A DNA stretch of 36,953 nt from the NCBI GenBank assembly GCA_028710285.1, contig JAQTUK010000003.1, positions 1-36,953 on the forward strand. The letters are read 5' to 3'. This DNA is from Methylacidiphilaceae bacterium. GTDB taxonomy: Bacteria > Verrucomicrobiota > Verrucomicrobiia > Methylacidiphilales > Methylacidiphilaceae. Below the pieces are notes generated by a model. It saw only the letters and a list, made by a program, of their open reading frames with translations. It was not told the DNA's origin and did no database searches. Made by a program: the position numbers and the translations under genes. Below, one piece after another: positions 1 through 7,058 of this stretch; positions within the stretch are counted from its first letter, which is position 1; each line of letters opens with the position of its first letter.

Positions 1-862
1 GGTCGTACTGGAGAGCCTCCAGCACCAAGGCCGTTGTGCCGACCTTCAACCAGGTCGCATACTCCGAAAGGTTGGAATCGCCCACGATGACGTGGAAGCG
101 ACGGTAGAGCTTGGGATTCGCGTGGGGCTCGTCCCGCGTATTGATCAGCGGCCGCCGATTCATCGTGTCGATGCCGACCAGCTCCGTGAAGAAGTCGGCT
201 CGCTGGGAAATTTGAAAGCCTCCGACCATTCCTTGGTCTTCCTTCTCCCAGCCCAGCTTCCCCGCCCCGCCAAAGATTTGCCGCGTGACCAGGAACGCCA
301 TCATCCCTTCGACGATGCGGTCCCAGGGAATCATCCGCGGGATCAGGTAGTTCTCGTGACAGCCGTAACTGTGCCCGGCGAAGTCGGTATTGTTCTTGTA
401 AAGGCAGATCGTATGGTTGCGCTTCCGGCTCGCCGCCCGAGCACACTCTTCCAAGATCCTTTCGCCCGCCTTGTCCTGCGCCACGAGCTCCAGGAGGGTC
501 GAGCATTCCGGGGTGGAATATTCCGGGTGCGTGTGATCATTGTAAAAACGCGCCCCGTTGCGCAGGACGAAGTCGCTCTTGATCTCCTCGAAGCTGTAGG
601 GCCTCTGGCGATCTTGGGAAAAGAAGTTCGCTTCGTCCCCGTCCTGGCGCAGATCCTTCGCCCGGAAGCCGCGGGCATCGCGGTGAGGATCTTCCCGGGT
701 ATAATCCCAGAGATTGGGGCTACCAAGCTGGGCGGCCGCCCGCACCAGATGGATCGACTCCTCGACCACGTCGATTTCCGCATTTTCCCGAACGGCGATC
801 CCGAATTCGGTTTCCAATCCAAAGTAGATCGGCCACGCTCGAATTGGTCTTTGCTTGTCCAT
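1..862 (-). CDS. dop: Depupylase/deamidase Dop of the Pup-proteasome system (3' end outside window)
   Basis: The first 287 codons are visible; a full Dop is about 500 residues. The product belongs to the Dop/PafA carboxylate-amine ligase-like family, which deamidates Pup or removes it from substrates using an ATP site. Visible motifs are FGLETEFGIAV (residues 14-24), a WDY...RDARGF stretch (52-66), NDHTHPEYSTPECS (108-121), a YKNN...HSYGCHENY segment and INTRDEPHANP (240-250). The H-x-HPEYS form and the roughly 35-residue insert after RDARGF resemble Dop more than PafA, which normally lacks that loop. The ATG at 862 was chosen because the FGLETEFG motif should lie close to the N-terminus; a GAGGAG sits 11 nt upstream, slightly far. 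It starts 37 nt after the ARC stop on the same strand, so one operon is likely. Pup and the 20S subunits, if present, should lie left of the window. The ORF track lists only a shadow here because this frame is open at the edge. Confidence 0.9.
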   Translation of the reverse strand, partial: MDKQRPIRAWPIYFGLETEFGIAVRENAEIDVVEESIHLVRAAAQLGSPNLWDYTREDPHRDARGFRAKDLRQDGDEANFFSQDRQRPYSFEEIKSDFVLRNGARFYNDHTHPEYSTPECSTLLELVAQDKAGERILEECARAASRKRNHTICLYKNNTDFAGHSYGCHENYLIPRMIPWDRIVEGMMAFLVTRQIFGGAGKLGWEKEDQGMVGGFQISQRADFFTELVGIDTMNRRPLINTRDEPHANPKLYRRFHVIVGDSNLSEYATWLKVGTTALVLEALQYD

Positions 863-899
863 GGCGCCGCGCTCTCCTCGGTATCTTGTTCCCGAACGC

Positions 900-2624
900 T
901 CAAACGACCTGCCGCACCGTCGCTTCCTCCCTTCGCAGTACGGGCGACAGCCGGACCACATTCTGCGGATCGTAGTCCACGAGCTTCAGCCAGTCTTCCG
1001 TAATGTCGGACGGTGGGAAGATGTCATTCTCAAGATACTCGATCTCGAGCGCTGTCAAAAGATCCTCCAGCTCCAAGCCGTGATTCGACGGATCGGAGAT
1101 CGCCCGCTTGATCGCCAGCTCTTTGGCTCGTTCGACGATGGAAGCAATGATCGCTCCGCTGATGAGGTCGCCCCGATAGAGGTATTCCTTCCTCCCGCTC
1201 CGAAAGGTGACTTCCAAGAACCGGTTCTGCTCCGTCCGAGAAAACTGGGCGTCCAACACCCCTTCGATCAGGATGTCGATCGCCTTCCCGCGATCCTCGC
1301 CCGCCTTCTCCAAGAGTCCGGGAGAATAGGGGAGATCCCGCTCCAGGTAGATCCGGTAGATTTCGGATGAGCCCGCGCGATCCGGACGATTGACCTTGAT
1401 CTTCCGATCGATCCGGCCCGGCCGAAGAATGGCCGGATCAATCAGGTCCGCTCGATTGGAGGCGAGGATGAGCACCACCTCCCTCATCGACTCGATGCCG
1501 TCCATCTCGGCGCAGAACATGGGGACGAGCGTATTGAGGATGCTGTTGAACCGCCCTGCCCGCCGGGTGCCCAGGATCGATTCCGCCTCGTCGATGAAGA
1601 TGAAGGGAAGGAATCCTTCCCGTGCCAGCTCCCGGGCCTGCTCGAAAAGCTCGCGCACCTGCCGCTCCGATTCCCCGACCCACATGTTCAGAATCTCCGG
1701 ACCCTTCACGTGGAGGAAGAACTCCTTGCGCTCCTCTCCGGTCTCTTCTTGAAGCTTGCGAGTCAGGTTGTAGGCGGTCGCTTTCCCCAAGAGCGTCTTC
1801 CCGCATCCGGGCGGCCCATGGAGCAAAAATCCTTTCGGCACATGGTGGTGATACTTGGCGAAGAGGTCTGAATGGAGGAAAGGCAACTCGACCGCGTCCC
1901 GTATGGCGCCGACCGCCTCTTTCTGGCCGCCCACCTTCTCCCACGGCAGCTCCGGAACCTGATCGAGCAGCCGGTGCTTGGTCTTCGAGGTCGCCACGAC
2001 CTCCAGAGCAACCCGGGAGGCACCATCAACCCGGACTTCCAGCCCCGCCTTGAGCCGCTCTTTGGCCAGCGGAGTCGAGCGAATCACCACGAAGCTTCCT
2101 CCCACCCCTTCGTGGCCCACGCGAAGCCGGTTGTCCGGCAAGACGTCGACAACCTTCACCACGGGGCCGGAAAAGTCGAAGCCCAGATCGCCCACGACGG
2201 CAAAGGCCTCGTTGAGCAGCACTCTGGTTCCGATCAGGAGCGTCTCATGACCCAGCCGCGGATCGATGCTGCAATAGAACTCGGTTCCGCCCTGGACGAC
2301 CAGGGCGATCTCTTTCTTGGGCAGGCCGAGAAGGGTGCCGACCCGATTCGCCGGGGCGGAGAGCTTCTCCACCGCCTCGTTGAGCTTTTCCAATGCCTGG
2401 CGAGCCTGCTCGCCCGTCTCTTCCAGCTCGGCAACTCGTCGACGAAGGTAGAAGAAGGCCTCCCGGGAGACCGCGTCGAAGGAAAGCGATTGTCCGATCA
2501 GGTCGACGACCTGCAAGGCGGAAGCTGATTCTAAGTTTTCGAAAGGCACAGGCATCTCCGCTCCGAGTCCTTTTTCTTTTCTCGCCATGCTTCCAACAAT
2601 AGGCGCATGCGCTATTCTCCGCAA
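900..2624 (-). CDS. arc: Proteasome-associated AAA+ ATPase ARC/Mpa
   Basis: This is the ring ATPase that unfolds pupylated proteins and feeds them to a bacterial 20S proteasome. In order, the protein shows an N-terminal coiled coil (about 55-90; the region that binds Pup in the family), a tandem OB-fold interdomain (about 95-225), and one AAA module with Walker A GPPGCGKT (about 270), Walker B FIFIDEAES and the arginine-finger region RPGRIDRK. Length (574 aa) fits the family. The start is uncertain. TTG at 2624 has a perfect AGGAGG five nt upstream, overlapping the pyrF stop; an in-frame ATG at 2588 (MARKEKG) has only a weak GGAA. The protein ends in VRQVV and lacks the penultimate-tyrosine QYL tail that mycobacterial Mpa uses to dock on the 20S core. 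It follows pyrF by 9 nt and precedes dop. Confidence 0.93.
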   Translation of the reverse strand: MRRIAHAPIVGSMARKEKGLGAEMPVPFENLESASALQVVDLIGQSLSFDAVSREAFFYLRRRVAELEETGEQARQALEKLNEAVEKLSAPANRVGTLLGLPKKEIALVVQGGTEFYCSIDPRLGHETLLIGTRVLLNEAFAVVGDLGFDFSGPVVKVVDVLPDNRLRVGHEGVGGSFVVIRSTPLAKERLKAGLEVRVDGASRVALEVVATSKTKHRLLDQVPELPWEKVGGQKEAVGAIRDAVELPFLHSDLFAKYHHHVPKGFLLHGPPGCGKTLLGKATAYNLTRKLQEETGEERKEFFLHVKGPEILNMWVGESERQVRELFEQARELAREGFLPFIFIDEAESILGTRRAGRFNSILNTLVPMFCAEMDGIESMREVVLILASNRADLIDPAILRPGRIDRKIKVNRPDRAGSSEIYRIYLERDLPYSPGLLEKAGEDRGKAIDILIEGVLDAQFSRTEQNRFLEVTFRSGRKEYLYRGDLISGAIIASIVERAKELAIKRAISDPSNHGLELEDLLTALEIEYLENDIFPPSDITEDWLKLVDYDPQNVVRLSPVLRREEATVRQVV

Positions 2625-2633
2625 ATCGACCTC

Positions 2634-3332
2634 CTAAGCGAGGCCACTCTCCTCTTGAAGCAAGTTCCGCACCAAGTTGACCGGGTCCTCCGCTTCCAGC
2701 ACCGGACGGCCCACCACGATGTGGGTCGCTCCAAGGGCAAACGCCTCCCGGGGAGAAACGGTGCGACGCTGGTCATCCCCCTCCCTCCGCGCCAGCCGGA
2801 TCCCCGGGGTCACGACCACTTCCGGCAGGATCCCGGCTTTCCGCAGGGAGGCGAGCTCGAGCGCGGAGCAGACGATGCCGCGAATACCACAATCTCCGGC
2901 AAGCTCCGCAAGGGAGCAGACACGCTCCGAAAGGCTTCCGCTCACGCCGACCTCCGAGAGATCCGCCTCCTCCAAGCTCGTCAGCACCGTCACCGCGAGG
3001 ACCCTGGTCTTGCTGCCCGCAGCCGCCTCCGCGGCAGCCGCCAGCATCCTTCTCCCCCCGAGGGCATGCACGGTCAGCAAGCCGACGTCCATCTGCACGC
3101 AAGCTCGGACGGCTCGCTCGACGGTGGCCGGGATATCGTGAAACTTCAGATCCAGAAAGACCTGCGCGCCCAGAGAGCGAAGCTCCTCCACCACTCTTGG
3201 TCCACCGCGCAAGAAGAGTTGACTTCCCACCTTGAACCAACTGACATACCCGCGAAGGCGACGCGCCAGAAGGAGCGCATTCTCCACCTCGAAGAGATCC
3301 AAGGCCACAATGAGCCCATCCGCTAAGGGCAT
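2634..3332 (-). CDS. pyrF: Orotidine 5'-phosphate decarboxylase
   Basis: PyrF decarboxylates OMP to UMP, the last step of pyrimidine synthesis, in the cytoplasm. The N-terminus PLADGLIVALDL carries the first beta strand of the TIM barrel. FLDLKFHDIPATV is the catalytic D-x-K-x-x-D block, and VVTPGIRL and GATHIVVGRPV form the phosphate-binding end. At 232 aa it has the usual length. The ORF track extends it to 3395, but homology begins at LIVALD, so ATG 3332 is preferred. That ATG shares the tetramer CATG with the divergent ispE start, and I see no Shine-Dalgarno sequence in front of it. A TAG stop lies inside the AGGAGG used by the downstream ARC gene, which suggests coupled translation. Confidence 0.93.
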   Translation of the reverse strand: MPLADGLIVALDLFEVENALLLARRLRGYVSWFKVGSQLFLRGGPRVVEELRSLGAQVFLDLKFHDIPATVERAVRACVQMDVGLLTVHALGGRRMLAAAAEAAAGSKTRVLAVTVLTSLEEADLSEVGVSGSLSERVCSLAELAGDCGIRGIVCSALELASLRKAGILPEVVVTPGIRLARREGDDQRRTVSPREAFALGATHIVVGRPVLEAEDPVNLVRNLLQEESGLA

Positions 3333-4209
3333 GGAGGACACTTCAAAAGGAATTGAACTCTTCGCCCCGGCGAAAATCAACCTCGACCTGCGCATCCTCG
3401 GGCGTCGCGCCGATGGATTTCATGAGCTCTCGACGCGAATGGCCCCGGTCTCTCTGTACGACCGGCTCCGGATCGCCCCACATCCCGGACAAGAAATCTC
3501 GTTTCGATGCGACGATCCTCGCATCCCGGCGGGAGAGGAGAATCTGGCCTGCCGGGCGGCGCGCCTCTTCGCCGAGACCTTCGGGCTCCCCCGCGGCTTG
3601 GAGATCTCGTTGGAAAAGCGGCTCCCCGCAGGAGCCGGATTGGGGGGCGGCAGCAGCGATGCCGCCGCCACGCTCTCGGCCCTCCGCAGCCTCCTGGGCC
3701 ATCCTGCTTCCCGGGACGCACTTCTACCGCTGGCCGCCTCCCTGGGCAGCGACGTTCCCTTCTTTCTCGCCCGCAAGCCGGCGCTCTGCCGCGGCCGAGG
3801 GGAGATCGTCTCCCCGGAGCCATGGCTCGGTCCGCAGCATGGGCTCCTCCTCTTCCCGGGATTTTCCGTTGCCACTTCGTGGGCCTACCAAGCCTATGCC
3901 AGGAAGCCTCTCCCGGGAGACGAGCGCGGCACTCCGCCCTGGGGGCCGGTCCGGAACGATTTGGAGCCCGCCGTCTTCGAGAAGTATTTGTGGATCGCCG
4001 CAGCCCGAAACTGGCTCCAAGAGGAAGCGGGCGCTCAACTGGCCATGATGAGCGGAAGCGGAAGCTCGGTGTTCGGCCTTTGGGAAAGCCTCCCCGGCCC
4101 GGAGCTCGTGGAGCGAGCCCGACTCTTCTTTGGGCCGGAAGCCTGGATCCGAACCTTTTCCATCCTGAGCGGCGAAACCTCGCACCCCCCCCCGGCCCCG
4201 ACCGCCTGA
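3331..4209 (+). CDS. ispE: 4-diphosphocytidyl-2-C-methyl-D-erythritol kinase
   Basis: IspE is a GHMP kinase that phosphorylates CDP-methylerythritol in the MEP pathway to isoprenoid precursors. The start APAKINLDLRILGRRADGFHE is the substrate-binding signature, PAGAGLGGGSSDAAATL is the GHMP ATP-binding loop (about 96-112), and MSGSGSSVFGL near the C-terminus is GHMP motif III. At 292 aa it is full length. ATG 3331 is preferred over the track start at 3232 because the extra N-terminus only mirrors pyrF; an ATG at 3310 is a weaker alternative. The sequence just upstream (TAAGGGC) is a poor Shine-Dalgarno. The start overlaps the divergent pyrF start, so its promoter must lie inside pyrF. Confidence 0.95.
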   Translation: MEDTSKGIELFAPAKINLDLRILGRRADGFHELSTRMAPVSLYDRLRIAPHPGQEISFRCDDPRIPAGEENLACRAARLFAETFGLPRGLEISLEKRLPAGAGLGGGSSDAAATLSALRSLLGHPASRDALLPLAASLGSDVPFFLARKPALCRGRGEIVSPEPWLGPQHGLLLFPGFSVATSWAYQAYARKPLPGDERGTPPWGPVRNDLEPAVFEKYLWIAAARNWLQEEAGAQLAMMSGSGSSVFGLWESLPGPELVERARLFFGPEAWIRTFSILSGETSHPPPAPTA

Positions 4210-4267
4210 CGGATGTTTCCTGCCCGAGTCGATCCCACGGCAATCTCCACACCCCTCTCTGGAAAAC

Positions 4268-4295
4268 TGGACTCGTCGGCAAAAAACACTATAAT
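4268..4295 (+). promoter_or_regulatory. Candidate sigma-70-like promoter of the flavoprotein gene
   Basis: TATAAT at 4290-4295 is a perfect -10 hexamer in an unusually AT-rich island (CACTATAATTATAATTG). A TGGACT 16 nt upstream matches TTGACA at four of six positions. It lies in the 133-nt gap between ispE and the flavoprotein gene and would give a leader of about 40 nt. A second overlapping TATAAT at 4296 has no matching -35. Confidence 0.45.
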
Positions 4296-4342
4296 TATAA
4301 TTGAAACGAGAAGCCCTTTTCTCCATCGCCTTATTTTTTCCT

Positions 4343-5518
4343 ATGCCAAAATATACGTATCTGATTGTGGGCGGCGGAATGACAGCCGATGCCGCCGTCC
4401 GCGGCATCCGGGAAATCGACCCGGACAGGTCGATTGGAGTGCTGACGACCGAGCCGGAATTTCCCTATAATCGCCCGCCACTCTCCAAAGGCCTCTGGAA
4501 GGGGGATTCTCTCGACTCCATCTGGTGTCGCACGCCCGGGGCGGGGGTGGTTTTCCACCGAGGGTGTACCGCCCGCACTCTGGACCTCCGGTCCAAAACG
4601 GTCACGGCCGAAGGGGGCATGACCTTCTCGTTCGACAAGCTCCTTCTGGCGACAGGAGGCGACGCGCGCCGCCTCTCGACCGCCAGCCAGAAGATTCTCT
4701 ACTTCCGGACGCTGGCAGACTATCGGAAGCTGCGCTCGTGGAGTGAATCCGAAGAGCGGATCTGCGTCCTCGGAGGGGGCTTCATCGGCTCGGAGATCGC
4801 CGCGGCGCTTGCCCTCAACGGGAAGCGCGTTACGCTCCTCTTCGCGGAGGCGGGAATTGGCGGCAGAATCTTCCCGGAGGAACTATCTCTTTTCCTGAAT
4901 GACTATTACCACCAGAAGGGCGCAGAAGTCCTGGCCCGGCAGACGGTCTCGGCGGCGGAAGATCAAGAGGGCGTCCTGACCATCCGGCTCGCCCAAGGGA
5001 CCCTTTCGGTCAACGCTCTTGTCGCGGGAATCGGCATCTCCCCTAACGTTGGGCTGGCCAAGGATGCCCAACTGGCGGTCGAGAACGGCATTGTCGTCGA
5101 CGAGTTTCTCTGCACGGCCCATCCGGATGTCTACGCGGCGGGAGACGTGGCGGCTTTCTTCAATCCCGCGCTCGGGCAGCGGGTCCGCTTCGAGCATGAG
5201 GACAATGCCCGCCATATGGGCATCCTGGCCGGCAGGAACATGGCCGGAAGCCAGGACAAGTACGATCACATTCCCTTTTTCTACTCCGATCTCTTCGATC
5301 TCGGCTACGAAGCGGTCGGCCTGATCGACAACCGCCTCGAAGTCTTCTGCGACTGGAAGGAACGCTTCCACGCCGGGGTGATCTACTACCTGGACCGGCG
5401 GAGGGTTCGCGGAGTCCTGCTCTGGAACGTCTGGGGCCAGGTCGATGCGGCGCGGGCGCTTCTCTCCGAACCCGGCCCATTCCAGCCCGCTGATCTCCAA
5501 GGTCGGATTCCTGCTTAA
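4343..5518 (+). CDS. FAD/NAD(P)-dependent oxidoreductase, AIF / ferredoxin-reductase-like
   Basis: This is a two-dinucleotide-binding-domain flavoprotein (391 aa). The N-terminal FAD Rossmann motif is YLIVGGGMTADAAVRGI, followed by PYNRPPLSKGLWKG, typical of the apoptosis-inducing-factor-like and rubredoxin/ferredoxin reductase families. The NAD(P) motif is VLGGGFIGSEIAAALAL (about 145-160), and YAAGDVAAF is the second FAD-binding block. The C-terminal LLWNVWGQVDAARAL segment fits the AIF-like C-terminal domain. The physiological electron acceptor cannot be read from sequence. ATG 4343 is preferred over the track start 4301 because the FAD motif should lie about 10 residues from the N-terminus. 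It follows a good TATAAT and precedes queE by 24 nt on the same strand. Confidence 0.88.
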   Translation: MPKYTYLIVGGGMTADAAVRGIREIDPDRSIGVLTTEPEFPYNRPPLSKGLWKGDSLDSIWCRTPGAGVVFHRGCTARTLDLRSKTVTAEGGMTFSFDKLLLATGGDARRLSTASQKILYFRTLADYRKLRSWSESEERICVLGGGFIGSEIAAALALNGKRVTLLFAEAGIGGRIFPEELSLFLNDYYHQKGAEVLARQTVSAAEDQEGVLTIRLAQGTLSVNALVAGIGISPNVGLAKDAQLAVENGIVVDEFLCTAHPDVYAAGDVAAFFNPALGQRVRFEHEDNARHMGILAGRNMAGSQDKYDHIPFFYSDLFDLGYEAVGLIDNRLEVFCDWKERFHAGVIYYLDRRRVRGVLLWNVWGQVDAARALLSEPGPFQPADLQGRIPA

Positions 5519-5542
5519 GCGGCTCGGGTTCCCCGCGGCGTC

Positions 5543-6223
5543 ATGGACGAGTCTTCTTCCCATTCCCCGAGCCAAGAGCCTGGGGTCGTCGTCAACGAAG
5601 TCTTCCACAGCATCCAGGGAGAGAGCACGTTTGCCGGGGAGCCCTGCGTCTTCCTCCGGCTCACGGGATGCGATCTCCGCTGCCGCTGGTGCGACACCCC
5701 ATATGCGTTTTTCGAAGGGAGGAGAACACCTCTGAGCCAGCTCTTGAAAGAGGTGGAACGATTCGGCTGCGGACTCGTCGAGGTGACCGGCGGGGAGCCG
5801 CTTCTTCAGAAACACAGCCGCCTTCTGCTCCGGCTTCTCTGCGACGCGGGCTACACCGTTCTCCTGGAAACCAGCGGAGCCCACTCGATCGCGGAAATCG
5901 ATCCGCGCGTTCACCGCATCGTCGACTGCAAGTGCCCCTCCAGCGGGGAATCCTCCCGGAATCTCCCCGGCAACCTGGATCTGCTGGGCTCGCGAGACGA
6001 GGTCAAGTTTGTGATCGGCACGGAACTGGATTACGAGTGGGCTCGAGACCGTGTCCGCCAGGCTCCTTGGAGAAGGCTGGTGCGAGCCATCCACTTTTCC
6101 CCGGTGCATGGGCAGCTATCCTTGCAGACGTTAGCGGAATGGCTGCTGCGGGATCGCCTGCCCGTCCGCCTGGGCTTTCAGCTCCACAAGTGGATCTGGG
6201 ATCCCGGCCGCCGAGGGGTATAG
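5543..6223 (+). CDS. queE: 7-carboxy-7-deazaguanine synthase (radical SAM)
   Basis: QueE ring-contracts 6-carboxytetrahydropterin to 7-carboxy-7-deazaguanine on the way to queuosine. The sequence NEVFHSIQGEST is the QueE N-terminal signature. CDLRCRWC (about residues 44-51) is the C-x3-C-x2-C [4Fe-4S]/SAM motif, followed by the DTPYAF segment. VEVTGGEPLLQ is the SAM-binding GGEP block, and the C-terminal FQLHKWIWDP is also family-typical. At 226 aa it has normal length. It sits 24 nt after the flavoprotein gene, probably in the same transcript. QueD, the preceding enzyme of the pathway, is encoded about 4 kb away at 10155; queC is not seen in the window. Confidence 0.95.
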   Translation: MDESSSHSPSQEPGVVVNEVFHSIQGESTFAGEPCVFLRLTGCDLRCRWCDTPYAFFEGRRTPLSQLLKEVERFGCGLVEVTGGEPLLQKHSRLLLRLLCDAGYTVLLETSGAHSIAEIDPRVHRIVDCKCPSSGESSRNLPGNLDLLGSRDEVKFVIGTELDYEWARDRVRQAPWRRLVRAIHFSPVHGQLSLQTLAEWLLRDRLPVRLGFQLHKWIWDPGRRGV

Positions 6224-6240
6224 CGGGCATTTCCTAGCCA

Positions 6241-6267
6241 TTTCCCTGCCAAGATCCCGCAGGGAAA
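6241..6267. terminator. Candidate bidirectional terminator hairpin
   Basis: A perfect 9-bp inverted repeat, TTTCCCTGC / GCAGGGAAA with a 9-nt loop, lies in the 70-nt gap between the convergent queE and lipoprotein genes. The A/T-flanked stem could end transcripts from both sides. A long U tract is absent, so efficiency is uncertain. Confidence 0.55.
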
Positions 6268-6293
6268 CGCTTGCGAAGAAGTGCCGCTTACGC

Positions 6294-6518
6294 TTAGTAA
6301 GGCGCTCCGGGGGTGGTTCCCATTCCTCCCAGGTAGGCGCCCGCCGCACCCGCCTGCTGCCAGGACGGAGGACGATTCCACGGCAGGTCGGAGACCTGTT
6401 TCCCCTGTTTCGCAGCCTGTTTTTTCGCCGCCGATTGGTTTTGATCGGAGGAAGCGCATCCTCCGAGCACGATCGCCCCGGCGACCAGAATGAGACCGAA
6501 CTTGGCCTTTGTGTCCAT
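6294..6518 (-). CDS. Small predicted lipoprotein
   Basis: The product is a 74-aa protein with a lipoprotein signal peptide: MDTKAKFG, a hydrophobic run LILVAGAIVLGG, then Cys in the lipobox LGGC-ASS. The mature part is polar and Lys/Gln-rich, then has a Pro/Trp/Gly-rich tail (WNRPPSWQQAGAAGAYLGG). I do not recognise a family and assign no function. The ORF track extends it to 6635, but the signal peptide makes ATG 6518 the likely start. No clear Shine-Dalgarno precedes it; instead the upstream DNA is a dense series of hairpins (6535 onward) that could form a structured leader. Confidence 0.7.
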   Translation of the reverse strand: MDTKAKFGLILVAGAIVLGGCASSDQNQSAAKKQAAKQGKQVSDLPWNRPPSWQQAGAAGAYLGGMGTTPGAPY

Positions 6519-6534
6519 CACTTTGCGCGGGAGA

Positions 6535-6937
6535 CCCCGGCGTTCAGGCCGGGGAGGGATAGCGCGGCAGGCGAAGCCTGCCCCTTTCCCGCTTCTCCTT
6601 GTCTTAATGCTATCTTCGTCAGCGTGTATCCACACCCCTGATCAAGCTGATGCCGCGCCCGATTTTCCGAGCGCGGCATCCATTGCGCGTAAGCGCCTAA
6701 TGACACCCCTTTCGGGGTCTCCCCTCGGGATTGTCTGAAACCGGCTCCATCCTTTCGGATGCGGCGAAGACCTTCGGGCCTTTGCCTTTGCCCAGCATGA
6801 TCCCCGCCTTGCAGAGCGGCGAACTGAGGAAGCATTCGCCGGTGCGTCTTTTCGAGCTGTTCCCAACGTTTGCGCATATTTCTATGTGCCCCCTGGTCAA
6901 CCTAGCCTGTTTTCACAAGCTCCGGCCTTCAGGCCGG
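6535..6937 (-). ncRNA. Candidate structured RNA or hairpin-rich mobile-element remnant
   Basis: This is part of the 540-nt space between the lipoprotein and coiled-coil genes and holds no recognisable protein gene. It contains a close series of inverted repeats: 6535-6554 (7-bp stem), 6566-6582 (7 bp), 6649-6680 (10 bp), 6685-6696 (4 bp), 6705-6718 (5 bp), 6748-6761 (5 bp), 6818-6840 (6 bp), 6875-6886 (4 bp), 6922-6937 (6 bp). Read on the minus strand, three of them close on GAAA tetraloops (stems CCCC/GGGG, CATCC/GGATG and CATA/TATG), which points to the minus strand as the RNA strand. It would be a free ncRNA or the leader of the small lipoprotein. I could not match it to RNase P RNA, tmRNA, 4.5S RNA or a riboswitch I know. 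The outer hairpins share TTCAGGCCGGGG, so an IS200/IS605-type remnant is the alternative. Confidence 0.45.
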
Positions 6938-7058
6938 GGTAGTTGACCTTCCGCATTTGTTCTTCAAGTCCAGGGTGAACATCACACCCCTTGTTTGGGC
7001 CGGAGCAGTCTGCCTGACTACTCAGTCGGCTTTGTGAAGGGCTATCAGAATCTGAAGA
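6938..7058. other. Intergenic spacer with one imperfect hairpin
   Basis: This stretch downstream of the coiled-coil gene contains an imperfect inverted repeat around 7012-7030 (GACT-ACTC-AGTC within GCC...GGC) and no U tract. I see no gene or clear terminator in it. Confidence 0.3.

Noticed and set aside
92-1003. 303-aa plus-strand ORF at the left edge
   Set aside because: It is antisense to dop, whose frame shows diagnostic family motifs from 862 to the edge.
4296-4301. Second TATAAT next to the chosen -10
   Set aside because: No -35-like hexamer lies at a suitable distance.
6518-6877. 119-aa minus-strand ORF across the hairpin region
   Set aside because: Its translation simply follows the inverted repeats, with no recognisable domain or signal. 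A structured RNA or element remnant explains the sequence better.
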